Assembly (NCBI RefSeq): GCF_026914305.1
Contig: NZ_CP113866.1
Location: 1,491,501-1,555,500, forward strand
DNA: 64,000 nt
Direction: 5' to 3'
Origin: Caldicellulosiruptor acetigenus
GTDB taxonomy: Bacteria > Bacillota > Thermoanaerobacteria > Caldicellulosiruptorales > Caldicellulosiruptoraceae
Positions 37,487 to 46,113 of this stretch are shown in pieces. Numbering within the stretch: the stretch's first letter is position 1; each line of letters starts with the position of its first letter. Position numbers and translations under genes: made by a program. The notes beneath the pieces were generated by a model. That model was given only the letters and a program-made list of their open reading frames with translations. It had not been told where the DNA came from and did no database searches.

Positions 37487-37903
37487 TTAGCTTCCATTGT
37501 AAAAGTCAAGATACCCTTGCAGAATATAAACTGCTGCAACCTTGTCAATTACCTTTTTCTTTCTTTTCCAGTTCAGTTCTTCATTCATTACCCTTTCAAC
37601 AGCTTTTGTTGAAAATCTCTCATCCCATTTTACAATCTCTACATTGTATCTGCTTTTAATCTTTTCAGAAATCTCATCAATTTTTTTGAGCTTTTCATCT
37701 TTCTGATCAGGATGCAGCTTAGAAAGAGGATAGCCTATTACAACCTTTTCTATACTGAATCTTTGAAATATACTATCAAGCTCCTCAAACAAATCTTTAT
37801 TTCGTAGCTCAATTGTCATAACCGGCTGAGCAGTAATTTTGAGTGGGTCTGAAATTGCAACACCAACTCTGCTGTTTCCTATGTCAAGACACAGAATTCT
37901 CAA
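37487..37903 (-). CDS. ruvX: Putative pre-16S rRNA nuclease / Holliday junction resolvase (YqgF)
   Basis: The 138-residue RNase H-fold protein has the catalytic Asp in LCLDIGNSRVGVAISDP, Glu region VIGYPLS, then WDERFSTKAVERVM and the Asp in KVIDKVAAVYILQGYLD. YqgF processes 16S rRNA ends. The start is TTG with GGTGG seven bases upstream. In most Firmicutes this gene follows ireB directly; here two other genes lie between them. Confidence 0.93.
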   Translation of the reverse strand: MRILCLDIGNSRVGVAISDPLKITAQPVMTIELRNKDLFEELDSIFQRFSIEKVVIGYPLSKLHPDQKDEKLKKIDEISEKIKSRYNVEIVKWDERFSTKAVERVMNEELNWKRKKKVIDKVAAVYILQGYLDFYNGS

Positions 37904-37936
37904 TTCGCAACCACCCTTCTACCTTTCCAATTTGCT

Positions 37937-38884
37937 TCATATTACTTTTAAAGCAAAAAGCTTACAATAACTGCTGCAGTATCCACAGCAAAGACACTTA
38001 GAATGGTCAACAACTACCTTTCCATCTTTCACAGACAATGCATTTTGGTGGCAATGCAAAATGCACTCTCCACAACCTTCACACCAGCTTTCAACATGGA
38101 GCTTTTTGGTTTTTACATTCTCTAATAATTCTTTGGTCAAGTAAACCTTCTTTTCTTCAAAGCATCTAATATTATGGTCAACTTCAAATATACTTTGCAT
38201 ACCAATTGCAACAGAATGAAGATAAGGAAAGTCAAATATAAACTCAAGCGCTTGCTTGAAATTAGAAAGGAGGTTGCCTCCACCAAATATTTTCATAGCA
38301 AAAATTCCTTTGCCTTGTATGTAGGCTTGTTTTATTGCCTCAGCCATCTCATCAACTGTACCATCTACAATTCCGATTCCTTTGTAGTTAAATATTGGAT
38401 GAATAACTTCAATTTCTGGATATTTGATGGCATCTTTTACCGCCTTTACATAGTGGGTAGAAATGCCAAAATGTTTGATATACCCTTTTTCTTTTGCTTT
38501 TAAAAAATACTCAACTGCTTCATAATGTCCTTTGAAAGTATGCTCACCTTCCTGTTCATGGAGCATAAATAGGTCTATGTAATCAACATCCAGCTCTTTC
38601 AAAGCCTTATATAAAGAAAACTCTGCTGATTTTTTATCATAAGCATATGATTTTGTAGATATCACTGGTCGTATCCCGCTTATCTGAATTGACTTTCTTA
38701 TATACTCATATGTCTCATACAGCTCAGCAGTATCAACAAAATTTATGCCTTTTTGGTACGCGTACGCTAAAAGCCTTGCTCCATCTTCAATAGATAATCT
38801 TTTTTGAAGCGGTCCAATGGTAAGAGTACCAAAACATATTCTGCTCACATAAAGTGATGTATTTCCAAGTTTAATTGTTTGCAT
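37937..38884 (-). CDS. Aldo/keto reductase with C-terminal 2x[4Fe-4S] ferredoxin domain
   Basis: The 315-residue protein has an AKR TIM barrel (about 1-255) with the catalytic set VDTAELYETY (Asp, Tyr), STKSYAY (Lys) and FMLHEQEG (His). A ferredoxin tail (about 265-310) has WCEGCGECILHC and CLCCGYCSSYC. Such fusions are common in strict anaerobes, where electrons may come from ferredoxin rather than NADPH; the substrate is unknown. Its start overlaps the upstream membrane protein gene by 14 bases. Confidence 0.88.
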   Translation of the reverse strand: MQTIKLGNTSLYVSRICFGTLTIGPLQKRLSIEDGARLLAYAYQKGINFVDTAELYETYEYIRKSIQISGIRPVISTKSYAYDKKSAEFSLYKALKELDVDYIDLFMLHEQEGEHTFKGHYEAVEYFLKAKEKGYIKHFGISTHYVKAVKDAIKYPEIEVIHPIFNYKGIGIVDGTVDEMAEAIKQAYIQGKGIFAMKIFGGGNLLSNFKQALEFIFDFPYLHSVAIGMQSIFEVDHNIRCFEEKKVYLTKELLENVKTKKLHVESWCEGCGECILHCHQNALSVKDGKVVVDHSKCLCCGYCSSYCKLFALKVI

Positions 38885-40379
38885 AATCTTTCACCAGCTT
38901 TGCAAGGTATATATCCAAGTTTAAAAATCCTAATAAAAGACCAGCAATTATCGTACCTGAATCGTTCAAAAGCCATGCAAACATAGTGATTATAATAAAC
39001 AATTTTATCTTTTCTCTTTCAAGTGAGCTCAAAACCAAAATTTTATTTTTGGTCAAAGCTAAGATACTTAAAATCACAAGGCAACTAACAAGCAAAATTG
39101 TCAATGGATAGGATATAAAATAAGAAAGGTTCATGAGCGTTTTTCTTTTTATTGTATCAAGCAAAACATCAGTGTTTGAAAAAACATTAAATAGATAGCT
39201 ATTCTTGAAGATAACAAAAACTATCAAGATTGCAGCTGGTAACAACAAAAAAATCATCTTTTTTTTATTTCGTGAATTTATAACTAAAAACAAAATAAGA
39301 CCTAAGAGGATGGAAACAAGCCCACCAAAATTTATACCATAATATGGAATCGCCAAAAATATAGCCAAGGCCCCAAGTATTATATAAACATTTTTTAAAG
39401 GAATTTTAGTTGCAACCGAAAATACAAATGCAAAGCCCAACAAATAAGCAAAAAATTCATTGCCTATGCCATAAAATCTATTTGCAAATGAAGGATGATA
39501 TCCCGCAGTAGAAATAAGTTGCAAATAGTTGTCATAAAAAATAGCCTGAATCAAAATAGAGAGGATTCCAGCCAGAGCAACTCCAGCTTGAGTTTTTTCT
39601 AAACTGAAGTATGATAATATTAACGAGGTTGCAAAAAACAGTAATAAAAATACAAAAAGATGGCCAATAAACTGAACTATTATCGGTGAGTAGATAATAA
39701 AAAGGTACGAAAGCAACGCAGTGGTAGGAAATAATTTTAAAATATACATACGCATAGCGTTTGGTAAACCTATTTTAAAACCACCAAAATAAATTATTGC
39801 TTCTAAAATTGAGAATATAATAATAACAGCAAAAAGCACTATTAAATACCTATTAAGATACATAAGCTGATAATTCAATATCCAAAAAAACTTCCACAAG
39901 TATTGTAAAAAGTCATTTGCTACTAACATTTTAGCATCTTTTTTAAGCTTGCCTTCTAATATATCCATAAACTCGCTGTCCAGTACAAGCCCAGCTCTTT
40001 TAGTGTGAACTGATTTGAAAGTAAAAAAGCCTTCATCAGAAAGGTTATTGAGCACAAAGATTAACCTGCCATCACCACTGTATAAAAAAAATAGTCCCTC
40101 TTTTTTCTTTTTCATCTGTGATAGATTACTAATATTTGTCCCTTTTTTTTCAAGATATTCTTTAATCTTTTGACTTCTTACTTCATCTTTTAAAACTACA
40201 ATCACTGCCCAACCTTTTTTGCTGCTTGAAATAACTTCTTTTACAGTAGCAAAAAAATATTTATCAATAAACTCTTCCCCTTTAAACTTGTAGAAACTGA
40301 ATGCAAAAGCTGAGCTGAAAATTAAGCTACTCAATGTTATTATCAATATAAAACTTAACAATTTCTTCCAATATTTCAT
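38871..40379 (-). CDS. Uncharacterised polytopic membrane protein with a GIGNE motif
   Basis: I do not recognise this 502-residue protein. It has an N-terminal signal-like helix (about 6-27), then an extracytoplasmic domain of about 130 residues (to about 155) without membrane segments. At least nine hydrophobic helices follow. Between helices are two polar patches that look functional: [19 protein letters not shown] (about 300) and [12 protein letters not shown] near the C-terminus. The R-x-x-G-I-G-N-E and N-D-S-G pattern suggests a conserved polyprenyl- or glycan-handling membrane family, which is inference only. ATG 40379 (AAGGAG 11 bases upstream) lies inside ireB, giving a 53-base out-of-frame overlap. 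Confidence 0.6.
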   Translation of the reverse strand: MKYWKKLLSFILIITLSSLIFSSAFAFSFYKFKGEEFIDKYFFATVKEVISSSKKGWAVIVVLKDEVRSQKIKEYLEKKGTNISNLSQMKKKKEGLFFLYSGDGRLIFVLNNLSDEGFFTFKSVHTKRAGLVLDSEFMDILEGKLKKDAKMLVANDFLQYLWKFFWILNYQLMYLNRYLIVLFAVIIIFSILEAIIYFGGFKIGLPNAMRMYILKLFPTTALLSYLFIIYSPIIVQFIGHLFVFLLLFFATSLILSYFSLEKTQAGVALAGILSILIQAIFYDNYLQLISTAGYHPSFANRFYGIGNEFFAYLLGFAFVFSVATKIPLKNVYIILGALAIFLAIPYYGINFGGLVSILLGLILFLVINSRNKKKMIFLLLPAAILIVFVIFKNSYLFNVFSNTDVLLDTIKRKTLMNLSYFISYPLTILLVSCLVILSILALTKNKILVLSSLEREKIKLFIIITMFAWLLNDSGTIIAGLLLGFLNLDIYLAKLVKDYANN

Positions 40380-40581
40380 CTCTTTCAATTCTCCTTATTA
40401 TAGAGCGGGCATTCTTATGATTAGTAATATAAGTTGGGTCGCCCGATATTAAGTATCCTACAAGCTGGGCAATTGGATTGTAACCCTTTTCTTTCAGTGC
40501 ACTGTAAACCTCACTCAATATTTCTTTAACCTTTTTTTCCATACTCTCTTCAAATGAGAAATGTTGAGTTTTATCGTTCAT
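40327..40581 (-). CDS. ireB: IreB-family regulatory phosphoprotein (UPF0297/YrzL)
   Basis: The 84-residue protein matches UPF0297: [41 protein letters not shown] and [15 protein letters not shown]. In Enterococcus, IreB is phosphorylated by the PASTA kinase IreK and affects cephalosporin tolerance. It usually lies beside ruvX and alaS; here ruvX is two genes downstream and alaS is not present. AAAGGTGG is eight bases upstream of the ATG. Confidence 0.93.
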   Translation of the reverse strand: MNDKTQHFSFEESMEKKVKEILSEVYSALKEKGYNPIAQLVGYLISGDPTYITNHKNARSIIRRIERDEILEEIVKFYIDNNIE

Positions 40582-40609
40582 TTCTTATACCACCTTTTAA
40601 TTAATTTTT

Positions 40610-40647
40610 AAGCCCTCATCCACAATTTTAACTCTGGATGAAGGCTT
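40610..40647. other. Hairpin between the TrmH-type gene and ireB
   Basis: Arms at 40610-40622 and 40635-40647 pair over 13 positions with one G-T pair and a 12-base loop. The minus strand continues AAAAATTAATT, not T-rich, so this is not a standard terminator. It sits 30 bases before ireB and could be a processing or stability element. Confidence 0.5.
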
Positions 40648-40652
40648 AAATT

Positions 40653-41465
40653 CTATCTTTTTCTCAATTCATACAACACAATTGAAGCTGCCACCGCTGC
40701 ATTTAAAGACTCTGCTTTGCCAGCCATAGGAATTTTTATCTTTCTTGTTGCCACCTTTGCAAAAGAATCGCTAACTCCTTCAGACTCATTACCAATAACA
40801 ACACAAAATCTTTTGTCAGGAACAATTTTTGAAATTTCAATATCACCATACGGCGTTGTTACATAAACTGCAAAGCTATTATCTTTTAGGATTTTGATTA
40901 ATTTTCCCTCTTCAGCCTCTCTCATAATCTGCAGATGAAAAAGTGAACCCATTGTGGCACGTATTGTCTTGGGATTGTAGATATCAACTGTTCCCTTTGT
41001 TGTTACAACAGCATCAAATCCAAATGCATCAGCACATCTAATTAATGTTCCCAAATTGCCAGGGTCCTGTAGCTTGTTAGCTACAACTACTCTTCTCAGA
41101 TTTTTTATAAAATTTATGCCTTTGTCAACAAAGTTGCACTCAGCTAAAATACCTTGTGGTGTAGAAGTTGTAGTAATGTATTCAAATAACTTATCAGGAA
41201 CCTCAATAACTCTTTCTATTTTCCCATCTTCTAAAAGACGCTTGCACTCCCAGTAAAATTCTTGATACCTATCTTTCGCCTGTTGAGAAAATATCACCAA
41301 GTTTATACATTCAATCTGATAGTCAATAGCTTCTTTTACAAGTTTTAAACCTTCAATTATGAAAGACCTAAACTCTTCTCTGTACTTCTTATCATGCAGC
41401 TTTTTTACTCTCTTTATACATTCGTTCTCTCGACTGCTTATAAACTCAACTTTTTTTGTGGACAT
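40653..41465 (-). CDS. TrmH/SpoU-family rRNA 2'-O-ribose methyltransferase
   Basis: The 270-residue protein has an N-terminal RNA-binding L30e-like domain (to about 105) and the SPOUT trefoil-knot domain: QDPGNLGTLIRCADAFGF (motif 1), IRATMGSLFHL, VIGNESEGVS (motif 2) and IPMAGKAESLNAAVAASIVLYEL (motif 3, split here only for description). It methylates a ribose in rRNA or tRNA; the site cannot be inferred. It lies 45 bases after rplT, a frequent arrangement in Firmicutes. Confidence 0.9.
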   Translation of the reverse strand: MSTKKVEFISSRENECIKRVKKLHDKKYREEFRSFIIEGLKLVKEAIDYQIECINLVIFSQQAKDRYQEFYWECKRLLEDGKIERVIEVPDKLFEYITTTSTPQGILAECNFVDKGINFIKNLRRVVVANKLQDPGNLGTLIRCADAFGFDAVVTTKGTVDIYNPKTIRATMGSLFHLQIMREAEEGKLIKILKDNSFAVYVTTPYGDIEISKIVPDKRFCVVIGNESEGVSDSFAKVATRKIKIPMAGKAESLNAAVAASIVLYELRKR

Positions 41466-41510
41466 CTTACCAATAGCCCTTGTTCAAAAAAAAATCAAAA
41501 TTTAAATACT

Positions 41511-41870
41511 TTACTGAGCATTTATTTGCTTTTTGGCAATTTCAACCAGCTCAGCAAATGCTTTTTGGTCATTTACAGCCATATCTGCTAAGACTTTCCT
41601 ATTAAGACTAATCCCTGCTTTCTTAAGCCCATTTATAAACTTGCTGTACGAAAGACCATTTTGTCTTGCTGCTGCATTAATTCTTGTTATCCACAGCCTT
41701 CTAAAATCTCTCTTTTTAAGCCTTCTACCTATATATGCATATCTTAAAGACCTCATTACAGCTACATGCGCTTGTTTAAAAATCTTGCTTTTTGCACCAA
41801 AATAACCCTTTGCAAGTTTTAGCCATTTTTTATGTCTCTTTCTTGCCCAAACACCATTTTTTATTCTCAT
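41511..41870 (-). CDS. rplT: 50S ribosomal protein bL20
   Basis: The 119-residue basic protein shows [26 protein letters not shown]-type sequence, [23 protein letters not shown] and [10 protein letters not shown]. bL20 is an early assembly protein of the large subunit and in Firmicutes represses its own operon by binding the infC leader. Last gene of infC-rpmI-rplT. Confidence 0.98.
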   Translation of the reverse strand: MRIKNGVWARKRHKKWLKLAKGYFGAKSKIFKQAHVAVMRSLRYAYIGRRLKKRDFRRLWITRINAAARQNGLSYSKFINGLKKAGISLNRKVLADMAVNDQKAFAELVEIAKKQINAQ

Positions 41871-41902
41871 TTATATCTCTACCTCCTGCTCAAAATTGTT
41901 GT

Positions 41903-42100
41903 TTATAGGTACGGCAAAAGCTTTTTGACTGCTTTAACGTTAGTAGCATCAACAACCACCGTCTTTTTCAAATTTCTCTTTCTCTTTCTTGACTTACCGC
42001 TCAAAAGATGACTTTTACCTGCTTTCTTTCTCAAATATTTCCCACTTCCGCTAATCTTAATTCTTTTTGCAAGACCTCTATGCGTTTTTAGTTTCGGCAT
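41903..42100 (-). CDS. rpmI: 50S ribosomal protein bL35
   Basis: The 65-residue basic protein starts MPKLKTHRGLAKRIKI and has KAGKSHLLSGKSRKRKRNL. ATG 42100 is the family start. It lies 27 bases after infC and 32 before rplT in the conserved operon. Confidence 0.97.
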   Translation of the reverse strand: MPKLKTHRGLAKRIKISGSGKYLRKKAGKSHLLSGKSRKRKRNLKKTVVVDATNVKAVKKLLPYL

Positions 42101-42127
42101 TAAAAAACTCCTCCCCATCAAAAATTT

Positions 42128-42643
42128 TTATTGCTGTTTTGGCGCAATGACCGCTGTAAGGTTCTTACCATCCAATTTGGGCTTTTTCTCAACAACTCCG
42201 TACTCTTTTATCTTTTCTATGAACTTGTTTATAATCTCTTCACCTATTTCTGGATGCAAAACTTCACGACCTCTAAAGCGAATGGACACTTTTACTTTGT
42301 CTCCATCCTGCAAAAACCTTATTGCATTTTTAACCTTTACGTTAAAGTCGTGTTCTTCAATTGTGGTTGTAAGCCTGATTTCCTTTACGTTAATAACCTT
42401 CTGATTTTTCTTTGCCTCTTTCTCTTTTTTGGCAAGTTCAAACTTATACTTGCCATAATCCATTATCTTGCACACAGGCGGATTAGCATGAGGAGCAATC
42501 TTAACCAAATCAAGCTTCTTCTCCTCAGCAATTCTTAATGCCTCTTTAATGCTCATAATTCCAAGCTGAACACCGTTCTCATCAATAACTCTTACCTCTT
42601 TGTCTCTTATCTGCTCATTAATGAGCAAATCTTTGTTATTTAT
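42128..42643 (-). CDS. infC: Translation initiation factor IF-3, apparent AUA start
   Basis: IF-3 binds the 30S subunit, prevents premature joining and checks initiation codons. The protein has LINEQIRDKEVRVIDENG, KIAPHANPPVCKIMDYGKY, IRLTTTIEEHDFNVK and VKVSIRFRGREV. The Shine-Dalgarno AGGAGG (42653-42658) is nine bases from an in-frame ATA at 42641-42643, which would give a 171-residue protein beginning I/M-NNKDLLINEQ. The first conventional codon, TTG 42628, is 24 bases from the site, too far. Non-AUG starts (AUU) are known for infC and let IF-3 repress its own translation, so AUA here is plausible. Confidence 0.96.
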   Translation of the reverse strand: MNNKDLLINEQIRDKEVRVIDENGVQLGIMSIKEALRIAEEKKLDLVKIAPHANPPVCKIMDYGKYKFELAKKEKEAKKNQKVINVKEIRLTTTIEEHDFNVKVKNAIRFLQDGDKVKVSIRFRGREVLHPEIGEEIINKFIEKIKEYGVVEKKPKLDGKNLTAVIAPKQQ

Positions 42644-42660
42644 ATTAAAACACCTCCTGG

Positions 42661-42829
42661 AAATAAATAACCCTAATTCCTAATTTAAACAAAAAGTGGA
42701 TAGAAGCATAGCCTATCCACTCCCTTAACTCTTTTTGAGCCATATTAAATGGCTCAAAAAGCATTATTGACCCTCCGAGTCATTTCTCGGAAAGGTGAGA
42801 AGCGATAGACTTCTACTTCTTTTTCACCT
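42661..42829 (-). promoter_or_regulatory. infC-rpmI-rplT leader (L20-leader-like) with attenuator hairpins
   Basis: The roughly 170-base leader between the promoter and infC is full of hairpins on the minus strand. These are a GAAGC/GCTTC-type 5' stem near 42793-42829, a CCGAG/CTCGG stem (42775-42790), a perfect 12-bp stem with five-base loop (42732-42760) and a 9-base-loop stem (42696-42703 with 42713-42720). The last is followed by TTTTT and looks like a terminator 45 bases before the infC ribosome site. This layout fits the L20-binding attenuator described for Firmicute infC operons. Family membership was judged by eye. Confidence 0.7.
42688..42720 (-). terminator. Conditional terminator in the infC leader
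   Basis: GTGGATAG/CTATCCAC arms (42713-42720 and 42696-42703) followed by TTTTT on the minus strand. It would stop transcription before infC when excess bL20 favours its formation. Confidence 0.7.
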
Positions 42830-42834
42830 CTATA

Positions 42835-42864
42835 AGGATACCACATATACTTTGGGAATGTCAA
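42835..42864 (-). promoter_or_regulatory. Promoter of the infC operon
   Basis: Minus strand TTGACA (42859-42864) and TATCCT (42835-42840) are 18 bases apart. Transcription would begin near 42828, at the start of the structured leader. Confidence 0.65.
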
Positions 42865-42887
42865 TATCAAAAAACAATTTTAAAAAT

Positions 42888-43718
42888 CTATAAATTCAGG
42901 CTCAAATTCATACTCCCCGTTCTATACCCATCTAAATCTAAGGTAACATACAAAAAGCCTAACTCCTTAAATTTATTCCTAACACTCTCTATCACATTGA
43001 TATTTAAGAACTTCTCCATCTCATCCTTACCTATTTCAATTCGTGCAAGTTTGTCTTGATGATACCTTACCCTCACCTGCTTAAACCCAAGTCCAAGTAA
43101 ATACTCCTCAGCTTTTTCTATCATGCTCAATTTTTCTTTTGTTATTCTTTCTCCGTAAGGTATGCGTGAAGAAAGACATGCAAAGGCAGGCTTATCCCAT
43201 GTTGGAAGGCCCAACTCTTTTGACAATTTCCTAATATCCTCTTTTGTAAGCCCAGCAACTTTAAGTGGACTTACAACGTTAAGCTCACATGCCGCCTTCA
43301 TGCCAGGTCTAAAATCGTTCAAATCATCAAAGTTTGAACCATCCGCAACATACTCAATTCCATGTGCCTTTGCTACTTTCCATATCTTTTCAAATAGCTC
43401 TTTTTTGCAGTAATAGCATCTATCAACAGGATTTTTATTGAATCCCTCAATTTCAAGCTCTTCTGATTCTATAATTATATGTTTTGCACCTATTTGTTTT
43501 ATGAATGTTATTGCATCATTGAGTTCTCTTTTTGGATAGGTTGAGGATGTTGCAGTCACGGCAATAACTCTATCTCCCAAAACATCATAAGCAACTTTGA
43601 CTAAAAAGGTACTATCAACTCCACCTGAATAAGCAACTGCAAGGCTTCCTAAGCTTTTGATATAATTTTTTAATTTTTCATATTTCTCTTGTAATGTTTC
43701 ATCTATTATGATATCCAT
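42888..43718 (-). CDS. larE: ATP-dependent sacrificial sulfur transferase LarE
   Basis: LarE supplies sulfur to make the nickel-pincer nucleotide cofactor of lactate racemase and related racemases/epimerases. The 276-residue protein has the PP-loop SGGVDSTFLV, TATSSTYPKREL, VDRCYYCKKELF, DGSNFDDLNDFRPG and AFACLSSRIPYGE. The CYYC pair plus the later Cys match LarE forms that carry a [4Fe-4S] cluster instead of sacrificing a cysteine sulfur (inference). No larA, larB or larC lies in the window. Confidence 0.9.
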   Translation of the reverse strand: MDIIIDETLQEKYEKLKNYIKSLGSLAVAYSGGVDSTFLVKVAYDVLGDRVIAVTATSSTYPKRELNDAITFIKQIGAKHIIIESEELEIEGFNKNPVDRCYYCKKELFEKIWKVAKAHGIEYVADGSNFDDLNDFRPGMKAACELNVVSPLKVAGLTKEDIRKLSKELGLPTWDKPAFACLSSRIPYGERITKEKLSMIEKAEEYLLGLGFKQVRVRYHQDKLARIEIGKDEMEKFLNINVIESVRNKFKELGFLYVTLDLDGYRTGSMNLSLNL

Positions 43719-43852
43719 AAAATTACCCTCCTGTATGTTATTGTACTATATTATTTAGATAGATTTAGTATAAATTTATTTTACACATATCATTTAATTC
43801 TATCAACATCTTTTTAAATGCTTTAAATTAATTACAAGATGTTTGTAGCTTA

Positions 43853-45133
43853 TCATTTCCTTTTTGAAGAGCAAAATTCCTGAGCAATTTCAACGAACCT
43901 TTCTACATCATTTTCGCTATGTGCCACAGATAAGAACATTGCTTCAAATTGAGAGGAAGGAACATAAATATGGTTTTTTATCATATATTCTGCAAAACTT
44001 CTGAACAAGTCTAAATCGCTCATCTTTGCCATCTTGAAATTTTCTACCTTTTCAACTCCAAAGAAGATTGTTAGCATTGAACCCATTCTATTGATGCAAA
44101 AAGTTAAATTGGAATTAGAAAAAACTTGTGTCAACTCTCTTTCAAGCTTTTCGCCTAATATCTCCATGTTACTATAAAAATGAGGATTTTCTTTAAGCTT
44201 TTTAATAGTAGCGTACCCTGCACTCATCACAATTGGATTGCCCGACATTGTGCCAGCTTGAAAGACATTTCCCTGTGGTGCTAAACACTGCATAATCTCT
44301 TTCTTGCCACCAACCGCGCCACAAGGAAGTCCTCCACCAATTATCTTGCCAAAAGTTACTAAGTCTGGTTCAACATTATATATAGCTCTTGCACCTTTTA
44401 ATGAAAGCCTAAAACCGGTTATTACTTCATCGAAAATCAGAAGACTGCCATGGAGGTTACAAATTTCTCTTAAAGCCTGTAAAAATTCTTTTTTTGCAGG
44501 CACAACACCCATATTCCCCGCAATGGGCTCAATTATAACAGCTGCTATCTCATCTTTGTTTTCTGTAAAAGCTTTTTCAACTGAATCTAAATTGTTGTAT
44601 TCAACAACTATTGTATTTTGCACAATGTCTTCATCAATTCCTTTTAATTTAAGCTCAGCTATCGCTGACCCTGCCTCTTTTAGAAAGATGTCATGATGAC
44701 CATGATAACAACCTGCAAACTTAACTATTTTTTTCTTCCCAGTATAGCCTTTTGCAAGTCTTACAGCAGTCATTGTAGCTTCTGTTCCCGAATTAACAAA
44801 TCGGACCATATCAATTTGGGCTGTCTCACATACAAGCTTTGCCATCTTATACTCTATTTCGGTTGGTGCTCCAAATGCTATTTGCTCCACCACCACTTCT
44901 TTTATGCTATTTACAACATCAGGGTCACAATGTCCTAATATCATTGCCCCCCAGGACAGGACAAAATCAATGTATTTATTACCATCCACATCAAATATAA
45001 AGCAGCCTCTTCCTTTTGATATGACAGGTGGGGTAATATTCAAATTTTTAAATGCACGAATTGGACTGTTAACACCACCAGGTATATACCTTTTGGTTTT
45101 GTCAAATATCTCTTTACTTTTGTCAAGTCTCAT
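43853..45133 (-). CDS. hemL: Glutamate-1-semialdehyde 2,1-aminomutase
   Basis: HemL converts glutamate semialdehyde to 5-aminolevulinate using PLP. The 426-residue protein has PGGVNSPIRAF, VNSGTEATMTAVRLAKG, CYHGHHDI, IFDEVITGFRL and the PLP lysine in TFGKIIGGGLPCGAVGG. It is the last gene of the hem operon, two bases after hemB. Together with HemA it forms the C5 route to tetrapyrroles. Confidence 0.97.
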   Translation of the reverse strand: MRLDKSKEIFDKTKRYIPGGVNSPIRAFKNLNITPPVISKGRGCFIFDVDGNKYIDFVLSWGAMILGHCDPDVVNSIKEVVVEQIAFGAPTEIEYKMAKLVCETAQIDMVRFVNSGTEATMTAVRLAKGYTGKKKIVKFAGCYHGHHDIFLKEAGSAIAELKLKGIDEDIVQNTIVVEYNNLDSVEKAFTENKDEIAAVIIEPIAGNMGVVPAKKEFLQALREICNLHGSLLIFDEVITGFRLSLKGARAIYNVEPDLVTFGKIIGGGLPCGAVGGKKEIMQCLAPQGNVFQAGTMSGNPIVMSAGYATIKKLKENPHFYSNMEILGEKLERELTQVFSNSNLTFCINRMGSMLTIFFGVEKVENFKMAKMSDLDLFRSFAEYMIKNHIYVPSSQFEAMFLSVAHSENDVERFVEIAQEFCSSKRK

Positions 45134-45135
45134 GC

Positions 45136-46113
45136 TTACAGCTCCTTTCGATTTAATATCTTTGCAGCCTCTAAAGCATGGTATGTTATAATCGCATCCG
45201 CCCCTGCCCTCTTAATTGCAGTCAATATCTCAATTACAACCTCTTCTTCATTCAAAAAACCTAATTTGCCTGCACTTTTTACCATGGCATATTCTCCACT
45301 AACATTATATGCTATAATTGGAATGTTGAATTTTTCTCTGGCAGCAGAAACTACATCAAGAGAGGTGAGGGCTGGTTTTATAATTACTGCATCAGCACCT
45401 TCTAAAATGTCAGCTTCTATCTCGCGCAGAGCTTCTCTTTTGTTTTGATATGGCATTTGATAACTTTTTCTGTCACCAAAAGCAGGCCTTGAGTTTGCTA
45501 CCTCTCTAAATGGTGCATAAAGTGAGGAAGCAAACTTTGCACTGTAAGGAATTATTGGAACATACTCAAAACCATGGATGTCAAGTTTCTTTCGGATGGC
45601 AGCAACTCTTCCATCCATCATATCAGATGGGCAAATTACATCTGCCCCTGCTTTTGCATAAGATAATGCTATTCTACTTAAAACCTCTATTGTCTTATCA
45701 TTATCTATTTTATCACCTTTCAAAATACCACAATGTCCATGTGATGTGTATTCGCAAAGGCATACATCGGCAAACACCAATATATCTTCGGAGTATTCTT
45801 TTATTCTCCTTATTGCCTGCTGGACTGCTCCATCATCTCTTGTGGCATAGCTCCCCATTTCATCCTTTTGGGAAGTTACGCCGAATAAAATTAAACCTCC
45901 AATGTCAGCTTTCTTGACCTCTTCTAAGACTTCTTGAAGTCTGTCAACAGATACCTTCACTATACCATCTAATCCCGGCATTCTTTCAAACACGTTTTTA
46001 CCATCATCAATAAACAAGGGAAGAATAAACTCTTTGCTATTAAGTCTTGTCTCACAAAAAAGTTCTCTTAAAGCCTTTGTCTGTCTTAATCTTCTTAATC
46101 TTTTAAACTCCAT
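45136..46113 (-). CDS. hemB: Delta-aminolevulinic acid dehydratase (porphobilinogen synthase)
   Basis: HemB condenses two 5-aminolevulinates to porphobilinogen. The 325-residue protein has the zinc-site cysteines in DVCLCEYTSHGHCG, ICPSDMMDGRV, YSAKFASSLYAPFRE and active-site lysine in VIIKPALTSLD. The catalytic-site cysteines indicate the zinc-dependent type. It overlaps the upstream cobA-hemD gene by 11 bases. Confidence 0.97.
   Translation of the reverse strand: MEFKRLRRLRQTKALRELFCETRLNSKEFILPLFIDDGKNVFERMPGLDGIVKVSVDRLQEVLEEVKKADIGGLILFGVTSQKDEMGSYATRDDGAVQQAIRRIKEYSEDILVFADVCLCEYTSHGHCGILKGDKIDNDKTIEVLSRIALSYAKAGADVICPSDMMDGRVAAIRKKLDIHGFEYVPIIPYSAKFASSLYAPFREVANSRPAFGDRKSYQMPYQNKREALREIEADILEGADAVIIKPALTSLDVVSAAREKFNIPIIAYNVSGEYAMVKSAGKLGFLNEEEVVIEILTAIKRAGADAIITYHALEAAKILNRKEL

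Noticed and set aside
42661-42829. T-box riboswitch upstream of infC
   Set aside because: No T-box GGTGG-type sequence or specifier loop; the hairpin order fits an L20-type leader better and infC is not an amino-acid gene.
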